A stretch of DNA of 64,000 bases from Prevotella sp. (GCA_017458005.1 JAFTGH010000006.1:50490-114489), one strand, 5' to 3'. Positions 17,300-25,013 are shown, counted from the first letter of the stretch. Notes: generated from the sequence alone by a model not told the origin. Numbers and translations are program-made.

Positions 17300-17737
17300 A
17301 TGAAGTACAGGCACAAAGTGAAGATGGAACAAAAGAGCAACAAGGTGAAAGGTCAGAAACGCCGTGTAGCAGAACATGGTCCTTGGGAAGGGAAGTATAC
17401 TGATGAAGAGATTGCTTCTATGGTAGACTACGACTATGATTATTTGCTCGATACGATGTACTATAAGATGGAGCGGATGGTGGCCTTCTTCAATAGCAAG
17501 TATGTACATATAGCAGACGCAAAGAAGGTCGCAAAGCAGATAGAGGTGGCTATGCGCTTACTTAATATTATCAGGGGCAAATCTGTGACGTACGATGAGA
17601 AAGAACTAGAGAAGATTGTTAACACTCGGAATTGGAGACGCTATCATACATCAGGTCTTTATGGACTTAGGAAAGAAAAGGCATGGCATGTTTTCTTCCT
17701 TTACTTAGAGCATCGAATGAGGAATTGGTGGGATTAA
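17300..17737 (+). CDS. Uncharacterized cargo protein, 145 aa
   Basis: Basic N-terminus (MKYRHKVKMEQKSNKVKGQK) followed by a helical domain with DYDYDYLLDTMYYKMERMVAFF and AKQIEVAMRLLNIIRG, and a Trp/Arg-rich end. Similar helical proteins occur in Bacteroidota phages and elements, but no function is established that I can name. Driven by operator 4 and followed 47 bp later by a 78-aa gene. Confidence 0.7.
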   Translation: MKYRHKVKMEQKSNKVKGQKRRVAEHGPWEGKYTDEEIASMVDYDYDYLLDTMYYKMERMVAFFNSKYVHIADAKKVAKQIEVAMRLLNIIRGKSVTYDEKELEKIVNTRNWRRYHTSGLYGLRKEKAWHVFFLYLEHRMRNWWD

Positions 17738-17784
17738 CAACGGATTCAAAAATGAACGAATCCAATTAATAGAAAAGAAACGTT

Positions 17785-18021
17785 ATGGTAGATGGTAATA
17801 AACTTGGCATTCTTAAATCCATCTTGGATTGGTCGCAAGCAATAAAGCAAAAGTCAGTAGAGCTGCAAACTCAGTTCATTTTTGAATATTCAGAAGAGAT
17901 ACGGAAGGGAAGCATTTCAGAATGTGATAATGTTGCATATCACTTGTTTAATGTATGGAGAATTCTAAGTGATATGACAGAAGAATGCAAGACAGTTGAG
18001 TACTATCAAAAAAAAAGATAA
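17785..18021 (+). CDS. Small uncharacterized protein, 78 aa
   Basis: MVDGNKLGILKSILDWSQAI start; all-helical prediction, acidic, no signal or motif recognised. It has no promoter of its own that I can see and probably shares the operator-4 transcript. The stop lies 30 bp before the promoter of the next gene. Confidence 0.6.
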   Translation: MVDGNKLGILKSILDWSQAIKQKSVELQTQFIFEYSEEIRKGSISECDNVAYHLFNVWRILSDMTEECKTVEYYQKKR

Positions 18022-18051
18022 CAAAGAAGCAGCATATTCAGGAAAAAGTTA

Positions 18052-18059
18052 TATATTTG
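18052..18059 (+). promoter_or_regulatory. Promoter -7 box without cargo operator
   Basis: TATATTTG 27 bp before the ATG of the UDG-like gene. Unlike the neighbouring cargo promoters there is no inverted repeat 6 bp upstream, so this unit is probably outside the regulon. Confidence 0.6.
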
Positions 18060-18085
18060 CACACACAAATCAAAGGAGTAACAGT

Positions 18086-18778
18086 ATGACAGCAGAAGAA
18101 TTAATTAAGGCACAAGTGAAGATTCAAGATGAAATAGAACAATGTGCAATAGCGAACAACCTCAATGATGGAGAAATAGAACCCATCTACGATGGAGTCT
18201 ATAATGCAGATAGTTACTTATCTGCATCGCGTCAAATAATGTGGGTCTTAAAAGAACCCTATGACGATTTTACACAGGAGGGAAGGCCATATGGTGGAGG
18301 ATGGAAGATTTATGATGCTTTTGACAAAGATAATGCATGGAAGAATCCGACATGGCAACCTGTTATTTATACTACTTATGGCATCCTTAACAGATGCAGA
18401 TATGAAGATATGGATTGGATAAGAGATGATAAAAGTATGGCAGATGTTTTAAAACAGATTGCGTATGTTAATATTAGTAAGATGCCGGCATATAGCACAT
18501 CGAACGATAATGACATGATGAGAAAGTACAATTTGTGGAAGCCTATCCTCCTAAAACAATTATCAGTATATTGCCCTCAAATAATTGTTTTTGGTAATAC
18601 TTTCAAGTATTTTAAGCATGATTTGGTAGGCGAGAATACTGAACCAAGCAAAAGATTTGATGGTGTGTTACATGTTTATGAAAAAGATGGAGTTAAAATG
18701 CTCGATGCATATCACCCAAATCAAAAAAATATAGATCGTGATACTTATGTAAATTCGATTGTTGAATCATGCATGTAG
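18086..18778 (+). CDS. Uracil-DNA glycosylase-like superfamily protein
   Basis: 230 aa from the ATG at 18086, downstream of its promoter. IMWVLKEPYDDF (about 50-61) resembles the first conserved motif of the UDG fold, QIIVFGNTFKYFKHDL (about 171-186) the central strand, and LDAYHPNQ (about 211-218) the HP motif of the DNA-binding loop. These place it tentatively in the uracil-DNA glycosylase-like superfamily, members of which excise bases or act in defence. The catalytic water-activating residue cannot be confirmed. Next gene begins 4 bp after the stop. Confidence 0.6.
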   Translation: MTAEELIKAQVKIQDEIEQCAIANNLNDGEIEPIYDGVYNADSYLSASRQIMWVLKEPYDDFTQEGRPYGGGWKIYDAFDKDNAWKNPTWQPVIYTTYGILNRCRYEDMDWIRDDKSMADVLKQIAYVNISKMPAYSTSNDNDMMRKYNLWKPILLKQLSVYCPQIIVFGNTFKYFKHDLVGENTEPSKRFDGVLHVYEKDGVKMLDAYHPNQKNIDRDTYVNSIVESCM

Positions 18779-18782
18779 TAAA

Positions 18783-19556
18783 ATGAAGGAAACAAATATT
18801 TGTAATATTCATCCGCTAACCATTATTACTGACAGGTATAGTGGTTGTTATTCTGGAGGCAAATACCTTGCTTTCAACCTCGAGCCTTGGCAGGTTCCCA
18901 AAGGAGTTGATGGCAATGATACTGAATGTATGGACTTCTGGGATGACGAATGTAAAGAGTATGTTATTGGAAAAGGTGTTACCATACAGGAGGCTGTTGA
19001 TGATCTGAAAAGAAAAATGGATGCATCTGTCTTTGCATTTAATATAGATAGGTATCTATTCTTGGATTTCGATGGCGTGCTTAATACAGGCAGATATGCA
19101 AAGCAAATGAAACTGGATGGTATTGATCCCTTTGATGAATTCGGAGCCCTTTTTGATCCTGAGACCATAGCAAATCTGAAACATATCGTAGAGCTGACTG
19201 ATTGCAAGATAATTCTTTCTACGACTTGGCGCAACGAGGGAATCATGCGAATGAGAGAACTTTGGGAGCATCGTAATCTACCTGGTGAAATATATTCCAT
19301 GACTCCGATTTTGCTTAGTACTTCTTATCAGGATGCTGTAACTGGTGAAATGATGGGATTGCCACAATGTGAAGCAAAAGCACTCGAAATCAATGCATGG
19401 TTGTATAAGAATGTTGGCAAAGAATACCGTTATGCCATTCTGGATGACGAAGATCTATTCTTCCCCAAGCAGCAAGAACATCTGGTGTTGACAGAAGAAT
19501 ACGATGGGCTGACAGAAAGGAAAGCCCAAAGAGCCATTTGGATTCTCAACAATTAG
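18783..19556 (+). CDS. Two-domain protein with C-terminal HAD-type phosphatase domain
   Basis: 257 aa from ATG 18783 (an earlier start at 18759 would overlap the upstream gene). Residues 12-82 form a small domain, ITDRYSGCYSGGKYLAFN to ECMDFWDDECKEY, of a type also seen as stand-alone proteins in Bacteroidota elements. Residues 90-257 are a HAD domain: motif I FLDFDGVLNT (Asp95, Asp97), motif II LSTTWR (about 145-150) and motif IV-like AILDDEDLFF. This resembles the HAD domain found in RNA-repair polyproteins, but RNA repair here is inference. Forms a two-gene unit with the UDG-like gene. Confidence 0.72.
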   Translation: MKETNICNIHPLTIITDRYSGCYSGGKYLAFNLEPWQVPKGVDGNDTECMDFWDDECKEYVIGKGVTIQEAVDDLKRKMDASVFAFNIDRYLFLDFDGVLNTGRYAKQMKLDGIDPFDEFGALFDPETIANLKHIVELTDCKIILSTTWRNEGIMRMRELWEHRNLPGEIYSMTPILLSTSYQDAVTGEMMGLPQCEAKALEINAWLYKNVGKEYRYAILDDEDLFFPKQQEHLVLTEEYDGLTERKAQRAIWILNN

Positions 19557-19587
19557 AGATTTTTCACCCAATATCACTTTTAATGTA

Positions 19588-19626
19588 AGGTGTGCCCCAG
19601 TACGGCACACCTTTCTTGTATCTTTG
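19588..19626 (+). promoter_or_regulatory. Cargo regulon operator 5 and promoter
   Basis: Perfect inverted repeat AGGTGTGCC (19588-19596) / GGCACACCT (19604-19612), 7-bp spacer, 6 bp to -7 TATCTTTG (19619-19626). Drives the four-gene unit beginning with the DnaA-like ATPase. Confidence 0.87.
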
Positions 19627-19645
19627 TGCCACGAATTAGAAATAG

Positions 19646-20401
19646 ATGCTTTATAAAATGAAGATGAAAATCAAACATCCCCAGCTCAATCCGAAGAAGA
19701 CCTTCAAGAACTTCATTGAGAGCGATTGTAATAGAATGGTGCGCACAGTAGGCCTTTCTATCGCAGAGCAAATTAGCGAGTCCACTTATAACCCGTTCTT
19801 CATCTATGGCTCTACAGGTGGAGGTAAAACACATTTGATAAATGCTATTGGTATGCGCTGTATGGAATTATACCCTAAGAAGCGTGTGCTCTATGTGAGC
19901 GCCCGTCAGTTCCAGATGGAGTTTACTGATTCTGTCCGTAAGAATACCACCAAGAAATTTATCAGCTTCTACCAATCGTTAGATTTGCTGATTGTGGATG
20001 ATATTCAAGAGTGGATGAATTCTCCGAAGACTCTTGACTCTTTCTTTCATATTTTCAATTACTTAATTCGTAATGAAAGGCAAATCATTCTGGCAAGCGA
20101 TCGTCCTCCAGTTGACCTTCAGGGGATAAAGAAGCGTTTGATAACACACTTTGCTAGTGGACTGATTGCAAAGTTGGAAAAGCCCAATGAGAAGCTATGT
20201 ATTGATATACTGAATGCAAAGTTTCAACGTGGTGGTTTACAGATTCCTGCTGATGTTGCTGAGTTTATTGCAAAGAATGCTAACGGTAATGTATGTATTC
20301 TGGAAAGTGTGATAAATTCACTGATAGCCTATTACTCCATCAATAAGACCAATATCGATATGAATCTTGTTGAGCATGTAATCAAATTATTTACAAAATA
20401 G
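19646..20401 (+). CDS. DnaA-type AAA+ ATPase lacking the DNA-binding domain
   Basis: 251 aa. LNPKKTFKNFIESDCNRMV (14-32) matches the start of DnaA domain III. Walker A is GSTGGGKTH (Lys61) and Walker B LLIVDDIQ (Asp118-Asp119), followed by sensor region ASDRPP and the box around GIKKRLITHFASGL. The protein ends after the AAA+ lid. Domain I and the domain IV helix-turn-helix that reads DnaA boxes are absent. It could partner host DnaA (as Hda does), or load a helicase like DnaC. ATGs at 19658 and 19664 are alternative starts. Confidence 0.85.
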   Translation: MLYKMKMKIKHPQLNPKKTFKNFIESDCNRMVRTVGLSIAEQISESTYNPFFIYGSTGGGKTHLINAIGMRCMELYPKKRVLYVSARQFQMEFTDSVRKNTTKKFISFYQSLDLLIVDDIQEWMNSPKTLDSFFHIFNYLIRNERQIILASDRPPVDLQGIKKRLITHFASGLIAKLEKPNEKLCIDILNAKFQRGGLQIPADVAEFIAKNANGNVCILESVINSLIAYYSINKTNIDMNLVEHVIKLFTK

Positions 20402-20407
20402 AAATGT

Positions 20408-21388
20408 ATGAAACTAAAAGAACTATTTGCCAAGTACACGTTCGATGAGATACTGCCATATCTCAAAGCAATTGATCCAGAGAAGGGAGATTCGATGTAC
20501 CAATTCCGTGAGGCTTATGATTTACTTCGTCACATGGAGCCATCAATGAATGATTGTGGTGAGGTACGTTTAGAATGGTCCAGTGATAAATGTATAGGAA
20601 CCAGATATGTCATGGTGCATTATCTTGCTGGTGACTATTGGGAGGACAACTTAGCAAAGGAGGTTGTTTTATCAGAAGATTTGCAAATCAGCGAGATGAA
20701 GGCTGCCGCTAATTGCCTATGGGAGATTACCTTCTATGGCTTTGGGCAAGAGGAGGATGAAGATGACAGAAACATATTCTCTTATCCCATAGAAGAAAAG
20801 AACAAATATGATACGGCCCTTTATAAACTCCAGCTCAGTAACTGGAAGCATACTACACCTCGCAGATATAGGAGTAAAGAACATCCGCTTTGTATAGATG
20901 CAGAATATGGCATGAAACGACGGAATAAACATAGGAATCGCAGCAAACGCAAGCGTGATTATCGAGTGGAATGCAGGGAAGAGTTTCTGAAAATGCATAG
21001 TCAACGGGAGGATTTGATTCAAAAAATCGTTCATAGTGGAGCCTTTAGACGTGATGAAGTGGAGTCTTTACATCAAATGAAGGAAGGACAATATTATCCA
21101 TACAGATCGCGTACCTGGGACATAACCAAGCGCATTGATTATATTTTGGATTCCATCAACAAATATCAGGTTGTGGATTTCTCGCGATATGATGATGCTT
21201 TTATCTGTATTTGTTCTTCGTCTGAGCATTCTGTAACGGAAGCTGAGAAGGAGAGACTGCTTGAAGGATTACCAAAATCATTAAGGACTCTCCCCATAAA
21301 GATTGGCTTGGGCACCAAGGAGGTGATGAATCAGGAAGTGGAAATGATGTTGTTTTTAAATATAATAAGGAAGGATTATAATGATTGA
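20408..21388 (+). CDS. Uncharacterized DUF6557-like protein, 326 aa
   Basis: MKLKELFAKYTFDEILPYL followed by DPEKGDSMYQFREAYDLLRHMEPS is a start seen in Bacteroidota element proteins, possibly DUF6557; the accession is from memory. Residues about 150-200 are strongly basic (RRYRSKEHPL, MKRRNKHRNRSKRKRDYRVE), suggesting nucleic-acid contact. It lies 6 bp after the DnaA-like gene and overlaps the phosphoesterase gene by 8 bp, so the three are translationally linked. Confidence 0.6.
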   Translation: MKLKELFAKYTFDEILPYLKAIDPEKGDSMYQFREAYDLLRHMEPSMNDCGEVRLEWSSDKCIGTRYVMVHYLAGDYWEDNLAKEVVLSEDLQISEMKAAANCLWEITFYGFGQEEDEDDRNIFSYPIEEKNKYDTALYKLQLSNWKHTTPRRYRSKEHPLCIDAEYGMKRRNKHRNRSKRKRDYRVECREEFLKMHSQREDLIQKIVHSGAFRRDEVESLHQMKEGQYYPYRSRTWDITKRIDYILDSINKYQVVDFSRYDDAFICICSSSEHSVTEAEKERLLEGLPKSLRTLPIKIGLGTKEVMNQEVEMMLFLNIIRKDYND

Positions 21389-22610
21389 ATACAAAAACCA
21401 CAAGATCTTTGCGTTCTCAGATACACATGGTCTCAATTATCGGCTCAATATTCCAAAGGATGCTGACATCCTAATTTGTGCTGGTGACTGTGCGAATGAA
21501 ATAAACCGTTATGATTGCGTTGATGAAATCATGTATCGTTTTTTTGACTGGTTTTCTCGACAACCAGCCAAACTGAAGATATTTGTACCAGGAAACCATG
21601 ACGTGCTCTTTGACTTGAATCCAGAAGCAGCTGTTGGGCTGGTTCCGTCCTCCATCGTGTTATTGGAAGACTGTGGCATTGAATTCGATGGCATCAGTTT
21701 CTATGGAGTTGCTTGTCGTCCTTGGATGTTCACAAAAACAGAGAACAAAGTACCTGAAGGGGTTGATTTTTTGATAACTCATGGCCCAGCCAAAGACCAT
21801 CTTGACAATAACAAGGGTTGTAAAAGACTAAAAGAAATCATAGCTGAGTCGAAGCCAAAACATCACATATTCGGCCACATCCATGAACATGGCGGACAGT
21901 CGGAAGCAACTGAAACAACCACCTATTATAACGTGTCTATATACAATCAAATAATATATCATTATCCAAATATGAAAGAGAATAACGGCTTGGCCCATTG
22001 GGTCGTCAAGGGTATAGAGGAAGACATTATCAACTCCTTCTTGCTTAATCCTGTCGATTACGATAAAGACAAGTGTTTGTTGAGCTTACGAAGGAATATC
22101 ATCAATGAAATGGTACTTTCTCATCAGGAAGATATCATAGATGCCATATGGGAGTTCAACGAGAGCTTGAAAGAGGCCCTTAAAGAGATGTTTGACAGGG
22201 CACATCGTATATATGATGATGTCAGTAAACATAAAGAATATGGCGACAAGATAGAAGTAACTGCCAACCTCTATTTGGGCAACCAGTATCCGAAATTACA
22301 TCCCATTCAAGGAGATGATCGCCAGGATTTGTGGGATGCGCTTTGCGATGGTGGTTGGAATGTACTATACGATGATGGTATTTGTCAACTGAGTTTACCC
22401 TCAGGATCATATAATGAATCGTTCGACGCATTCATAGGCATGGATTGCCCGCCTCCCAATTGGAATGAAGGACTTAATCCAGAACTAACAAAGAACATGA
22501 ACCTGCTGATGCAGTTTCATCACCTCTTCGATCATATGGAATTCGCTATCACGGATTTTATCTATGTTCGAGACTTCTATTCAGAGATAAAAGTAAACAT
22601 AACTAAATGA
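21381..22610 (+). CDS. Calcineurin-like metallophosphoesterase with C-terminal extension
   Basis: 409 aa. Residues 1-190 carry all metallophosphoesterase motifs: FSDTH (Asp14, His16), AGDCANE (Asp36), GNHD (71-74), THGP (about 134-137) and GHIHEHG (about 164-170). These bind two metals and hydrolyse phosphodiesters or monoesters. Residues about 280-409 are a second domain (TANLYLGNQYPKLHPIQGDD, NWNEGLNPELTKN, FAITDFIYVRDF) that resembles small stand-alone proteins of Bacteroidota phages. Substrate unknown. Its start overlaps the preceding gene by 8 bp. Confidence 0.8.
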   Translation: MIEYKNHKIFAFSDTHGLNYRLNIPKDADILICAGDCANEINRYDCVDEIMYRFFDWFSRQPAKLKIFVPGNHDVLFDLNPEAAVGLVPSSIVLLEDCGIEFDGISFYGVACRPWMFTKTENKVPEGVDFLITHGPAKDHLDNNKGCKRLKEIIAESKPKHHIFGHIHEHGGQSEATETTTYYNVSIYNQIIYHYPNMKENNGLAHWVVKGIEEDIINSFLLNPVDYDKDKCLLSLRRNIINEMVLSHQEDIIDAIWEFNESLKEALKEMFDRAHRIYDDVSKHKEYGDKIEVTANLYLGNQYPKLHPIQGDDRQDLWDALCDGGWNVLYDDGICQLSLPSGSYNESFDAFIGMDCPPPNWNEGLNPELTKNMNLLMQFHHLFDHMEFAITDFIYVRDFYSEIKVNITK

Positions 22611-22620
22611 TTACAAGGCT

Positions 22621-23060
22621 ATGACGAATAACCAGCTGACGGCTCCCAAGGTTCACCTGAGAGAAATACTTGGGGAAACCGAAAGGAGAGGGTTCTCCAT
22701 TGTAGATATAATAAATTGTTTAATAGTATCTATAAAAGTATTGCTGAAACTATGCGCAAAACTGTTTATAAGAATCACTTCTGCTTCAGGCCTTATTCAG
22801 AAAAGTTCTTAACGGAAGCTGTATTGAAATATCAGCTATATCTTTTGAGGAAAAAACAATTGGTAAAGAGAATCAATCATGTATCAGTATTGCTTACTAT
22901 CCCAAAGTATGACTACACAAACTTAGAAGCAGATGAAAGGAATCAGCGTGGAGTGTATATAAGAGAATGGTTCAAGAATCAACTTAGCGTTTCATGTAGG
23001 GTTATAACAAGGATCGGAGAATGTGAATACTATCGTCTCGATTTCAGATATGCGACATAA
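22621..23060 (+). pseudogene. Uncharacterized cargo gene, frameshifted in an AT repeat
   Basis: ATG 22621 opens MTNNQLTAPKVHLREILGE, which loses its frame near 22714. A second frame continues without a start codon of its own as YNKLFNSIYKSIAETM, ending at 23060 with CRVITRIGECEYYRLDF. Restoring two bases (AT) in the short AT repeat at about 22709-22714 joins the halves into a 147-aa protein. It is the last gene before the right end of the element, 10 bp after the phosphoesterase. The family is unknown. Confidence 0.65.
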
Positions 23061-23131
23061 TTATTCAAATCATGTGGTTCATATTTCTCAAAAACTTCTT
23101 TTATGATTCCATTTCCTTCACTCAGATTTGC

Positions 23132-23156
23132 TTCGGTGGGGAAAATGTGGGGAAAA
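23132..23156 (+). repeat. Right-end arm-type repeats (GTGGGGAAA x2)
   Basis: GTGGGGAAA at 23136-23144 and 23147-23155, within a 25-bp block identical to 5861-5885. Direct orientation relative to the left copy. Presumed integrase arm sites. Confidence 0.65.
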
Positions 23157-23180
23157 ATTAAAGGGGTGACTAAAAAGGAA

Positions 23181-23211
23181 AAGTGCTGCAATCTATTGAT
23201 TTGCAGCACTT
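23181..23211 (-). terminator. Terminator supplied by the element to tRNA-Leu
   Basis: Perfect 11-bp stem AAGTGCTGCAA (23181-23191) / TTGCAGCACTT (23201-23211), 9-nt loop, followed on the minus strand by TTTTCCTTTTT. It lies 40 bp downstream of the tRNA-Leu 3' end and inside the element, so it replaces the displaced host terminator at 5667-5692. Confidence 0.75.
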
Positions 23212-23247
23212 TGCTTTCGTTTTGAGACCAGCACGTTGTGGTACTTA

Positions 23248-23273
23248 TTGTACCCAGACCCGGGCTCGAACCG
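23248..23273 (+). repeat. Right core attachment repeat (3' end of tRNA-Leu)
   Basis: 26 bp matching 5708-5733 with one mismatch. Here it is part of the intact tRNA-Leu gene (T-arm, acceptor 3' strand and three flanking bases). Confidence 0.85.
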
Positions 23274-23332
23274 GGATGGGTTGCCCCACTGGTGTTTGAG
23301 ACCAGCGCGTCTACCGATTCCGCCATCTGGGC
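23251..23332 (-). tRNA. tRNA-Leu (anticodon CAA)
   Basis: On the minus strand the acceptor GCCCAGA (5' end 23332) pairs with TCTGGGT near 23252. The anticodon stem CTGGT/ACCAG encloses loop CTCAAAC, giving anticodon CAA for leucine UUG. There is a class II variable arm, and T-arm CCCGG-TTCGAGC-CCGGG. The 3' CCA is not encoded. It is the integration target of the 17.5-kb element, which preserved its sequence. Confidence 0.93.
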
Positions 23333-23494
23333 TTTCAAATTTTCAAATCCGGGTGCAAAGATACGAAGAAAAATTGAAAAAGGAGAAATGAATAATGAAA
23401 AATTTATAAAAGTTGTGTTTTTTCTTCATATTTCTTGGAAGATATGGGCTTTTTTCGTATCTTCGTAGCACAATTCTATGCTTTGTCTAATCTT

Positions 23495-24601
23495 ATGGAA
23501 ATAAACGAGAACAACTATTGCGTGATTCTGGCTGGCGGAAAAGGGAAACGCCTATGGCCCTGCAGCCGGGATGAGAAACCTAAACAATTCATAGATTTCT
23601 TTGGTGTTGGTCGCACTCAGTTGCAACAGACCTTCGACCGTCTGACGAAGATGCTGCCCAAGAGAAATGTGTTTATCTGTACTAATAGGGAATATGCGCC
23701 GATGGTCAGGGAGCAATTACCCGATGTGCATGAGGAGAACCTCATGATAGAGCCCGTGAATCGTGGTACTGCTCCTAGTGTCGCTTGGGCAAACATGCGA
23801 ATCTGCCGTCGTAATCCCCAGGCGAATGTCATTATCACGCCTAGCGACCAGTTGGTGTTAAATGAGGAGGCGTTCTACCAGAACATTGACGAGGCGTTCT
23901 ATTTTGTGTCGCATCGCGATAACATACTGACACTGGGTGTACAGCCCTCACGTCCAGAGCCAGGTTATGGCTACATCCAAAAGGGCGATTATATCATGCC
24001 CGAACGGGCTCCAGTGGCAAAAATCTGTACCGTGAAGTCGTTTGTTGAGAAACCCGAGCGCGACTTCGCACAGATGTTTATGGATAGTGGTGAATTCCTT
24101 TGGAACACAGGTATCATCCTGTCTAATGCCCATTTCCTAAACCAATGTTTCCGACAGTTATTCCCGGAGGTGCTTACACGCTTTGACAACACGCACAGTG
24201 ATATCACCATCGAGGAGGAGATGGCATTTGTCAACGAGAACTATCCCGCCTATCCCAATTTATCAATTGACCAGGGCGTATTGGAGCATGGGGAACATGT
24301 ATGTGTCATGAACTGTGACTTCGGATGGGCTGACCTTGGTACGTGGCATGCCCTCTATGAGTATTTGAGCAGGGGCGAGGGTGATAATGTAGTGGTCGAC
24401 TCGGAAGTGATGCTGGAGGACTCGCACAATAATGTCATCAAACTACCGAAGGGCAGGTTGGGTGTCATTAACGGGCTTGACGGCTATATCGTGGCAGAGA
24501 GTGATAACGTGCTTCTGATCTGTAAGAAAGGTGACTCCTCAGCACTCGTACGGAAATATGTGAACGAGGTACGGATGAAATATGGAGATGAATATGTATA
24601 A
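23495..24601 (+). CDS. manC: Mannose-1-phosphate guanylyltransferase
   Basis: 368 aa from the ATG at 23495; the longer open frame contains the probable promoter (TATCTTCG at about 23457). The nucleotidyltransferase signature is VILAGGKGKRLWPCSRDEKPKQF split around residues 9-31, with FVEKPERD near 185 and FGWADLGTWHALYEYL near 275. It makes GDP-mannose from mannose-1-phosphate and GTP for surface polysaccharide and glycoprotein synthesis. It lacks the C-terminal isomerase domain of bifunctional enzymes, so it is the monofunctional type. Confidence 0.92.
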   Translation: MEINENNYCVILAGGKGKRLWPCSRDEKPKQFIDFFGVGRTQLQQTFDRLTKMLPKRNVFICTNREYAPMVREQLPDVHEENLMIEPVNRGTAPSVAWANMRICRRNPQANVIITPSDQLVLNEEAFYQNIDEAFYFVSHRDNILTLGVQPSRPEPGYGYIQKGDYIMPERAPVAKICTVKSFVEKPERDFAQMFMDSGEFLWNTGIILSNAHFLNQCFRQLFPEVLTRFDNTHSDITIEEEMAFVNENYPAYPNLSIDQGVLEHGEHVCVMNCDFGWADLGTWHALYEYLSRGEGDNVVVDSEVMLEDSHNNVIKLPKGRLGVINGLDGYIVAESDNVLLICKKGDSSALVRKYVNEVRMKYGDEYV

Positions 24602-24608
24602 AAAGAAA

Positions 24609-24633
24609 AGCGTTTGAGGGTTACTCAAACGCT
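24609..24633. terminator. Bidirectional terminator between manC and the HIT gene
   Basis: AGCGTTTGAG (24609-24618) / CTCAAACGCT (24624-24633), 5-nt loop, flanked by A-run and T-run so it works both ways. Its right arm is inside the last codons of the HIT gene. Confidence 0.85.
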
Positions 24634-25013
24634 TTTTGTATCTTCTCGGCAATCTCCTTAAACTCTTCTTCTGTGAGTTTCAGTTTCTCTTTGCGGAAAT
24701 CGGCGTCCGCCTCACTCTGCATGGGGATGAGGTGGATATGGGCATGAGCCACTTCCAGTCCTAACACTACTTGGGCTACCTTCCGACAAGGGAATGCCTT
24801 CTTAATGGCGATAGCGACACGCTTGGCAAACTGTTGGTAGCGAGCCAACTCGTCATCGTCCATATCGAAGAAATAGTCAACCTCCCGACGAGGAATCACC
24901 AAGGTGTGCCCCTTTACTAACGGGTTGATATCCAGAAACGCATAGAATTCTGGTGTTTCTGCACATTTGTAACTGGGAATCTCACCCGCTGCGATTTTAC
25001 TGAAAATATCCAT
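24621..25013 (-). CDS. HIT family nucleotide-binding hydrolase
   Basis: 130 aa from the ATG at 25013, the conserved MDIFSKIAAGEIPSYK start; longer frames run into greA. The histidine triad HAHIHL is at about 91-96. LDINPLVKGHTLVIPRREV (about 27-45) is typical of the HINT/AMP-hydrolase branch. Acts on nucleotide phosphoramidates or dinucleoside polyphosphates. It follows greA by 52 bp in the same direction and is probably cotranscribed. Confidence 0.92.
   Translation of the reverse strand: MDIFSKIAAGEIPSYKCAETPEFYAFLDINPLVKGHTLVIPRREVDYFFDMDDDELARYQQFAKRVAIAIKKAFPCRKVAQVVLGLEVAHAHIHLIPMQSEADADFRKEKLKLTEEEFKEIAEKIQKAFE

Larger units (their letters stand above)
5711..23250. mobile_element. Integrated mobilizable element in tRNA-Leu(CAA), about 17.5 kb
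   Basis: Direct 26-bp core repeats bracket the region, the right one being the 3' end of an intact tRNA-Leu. A tyrosine integrase gene lies just inside the left end. Identical 25-bp blocks with GTGGGGAAA repeats lie inside both ends and fit arm-type integrase sites. Within it are HTH and replication-like genes, an oriT-like region and a MOBV relaxase, but no type IV secretion, coupling-protein or tra genes, so it is mobilizable rather than self-transmissible. Integration into a leucine tRNA resembles the Bacteroides NBU1 precedent. The right half carries a WYL-linked cargo regulon. Exact ends are uncertain by the length of the core repeat. Confidence 0.88.

Noticed and set aside
18001-18051. 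Sixth cargo operator before the UDG-like gene
   Set aside because: The promoter is good but no inverted repeat lies at the 6-bp distance seen at the other five.
22700-22720. Programmed ribosomal frameshift in the last cargo gene
   Set aside because: No slippery heptamer or downstream structure; a two-base deletion in an AT repeat explains it better.
5711-23250. Self-transmissible conjugative element
   Set aside because: No VirB4/TraG, coupling protein or other transfer genes; only relaxase and oriT-like DNA.
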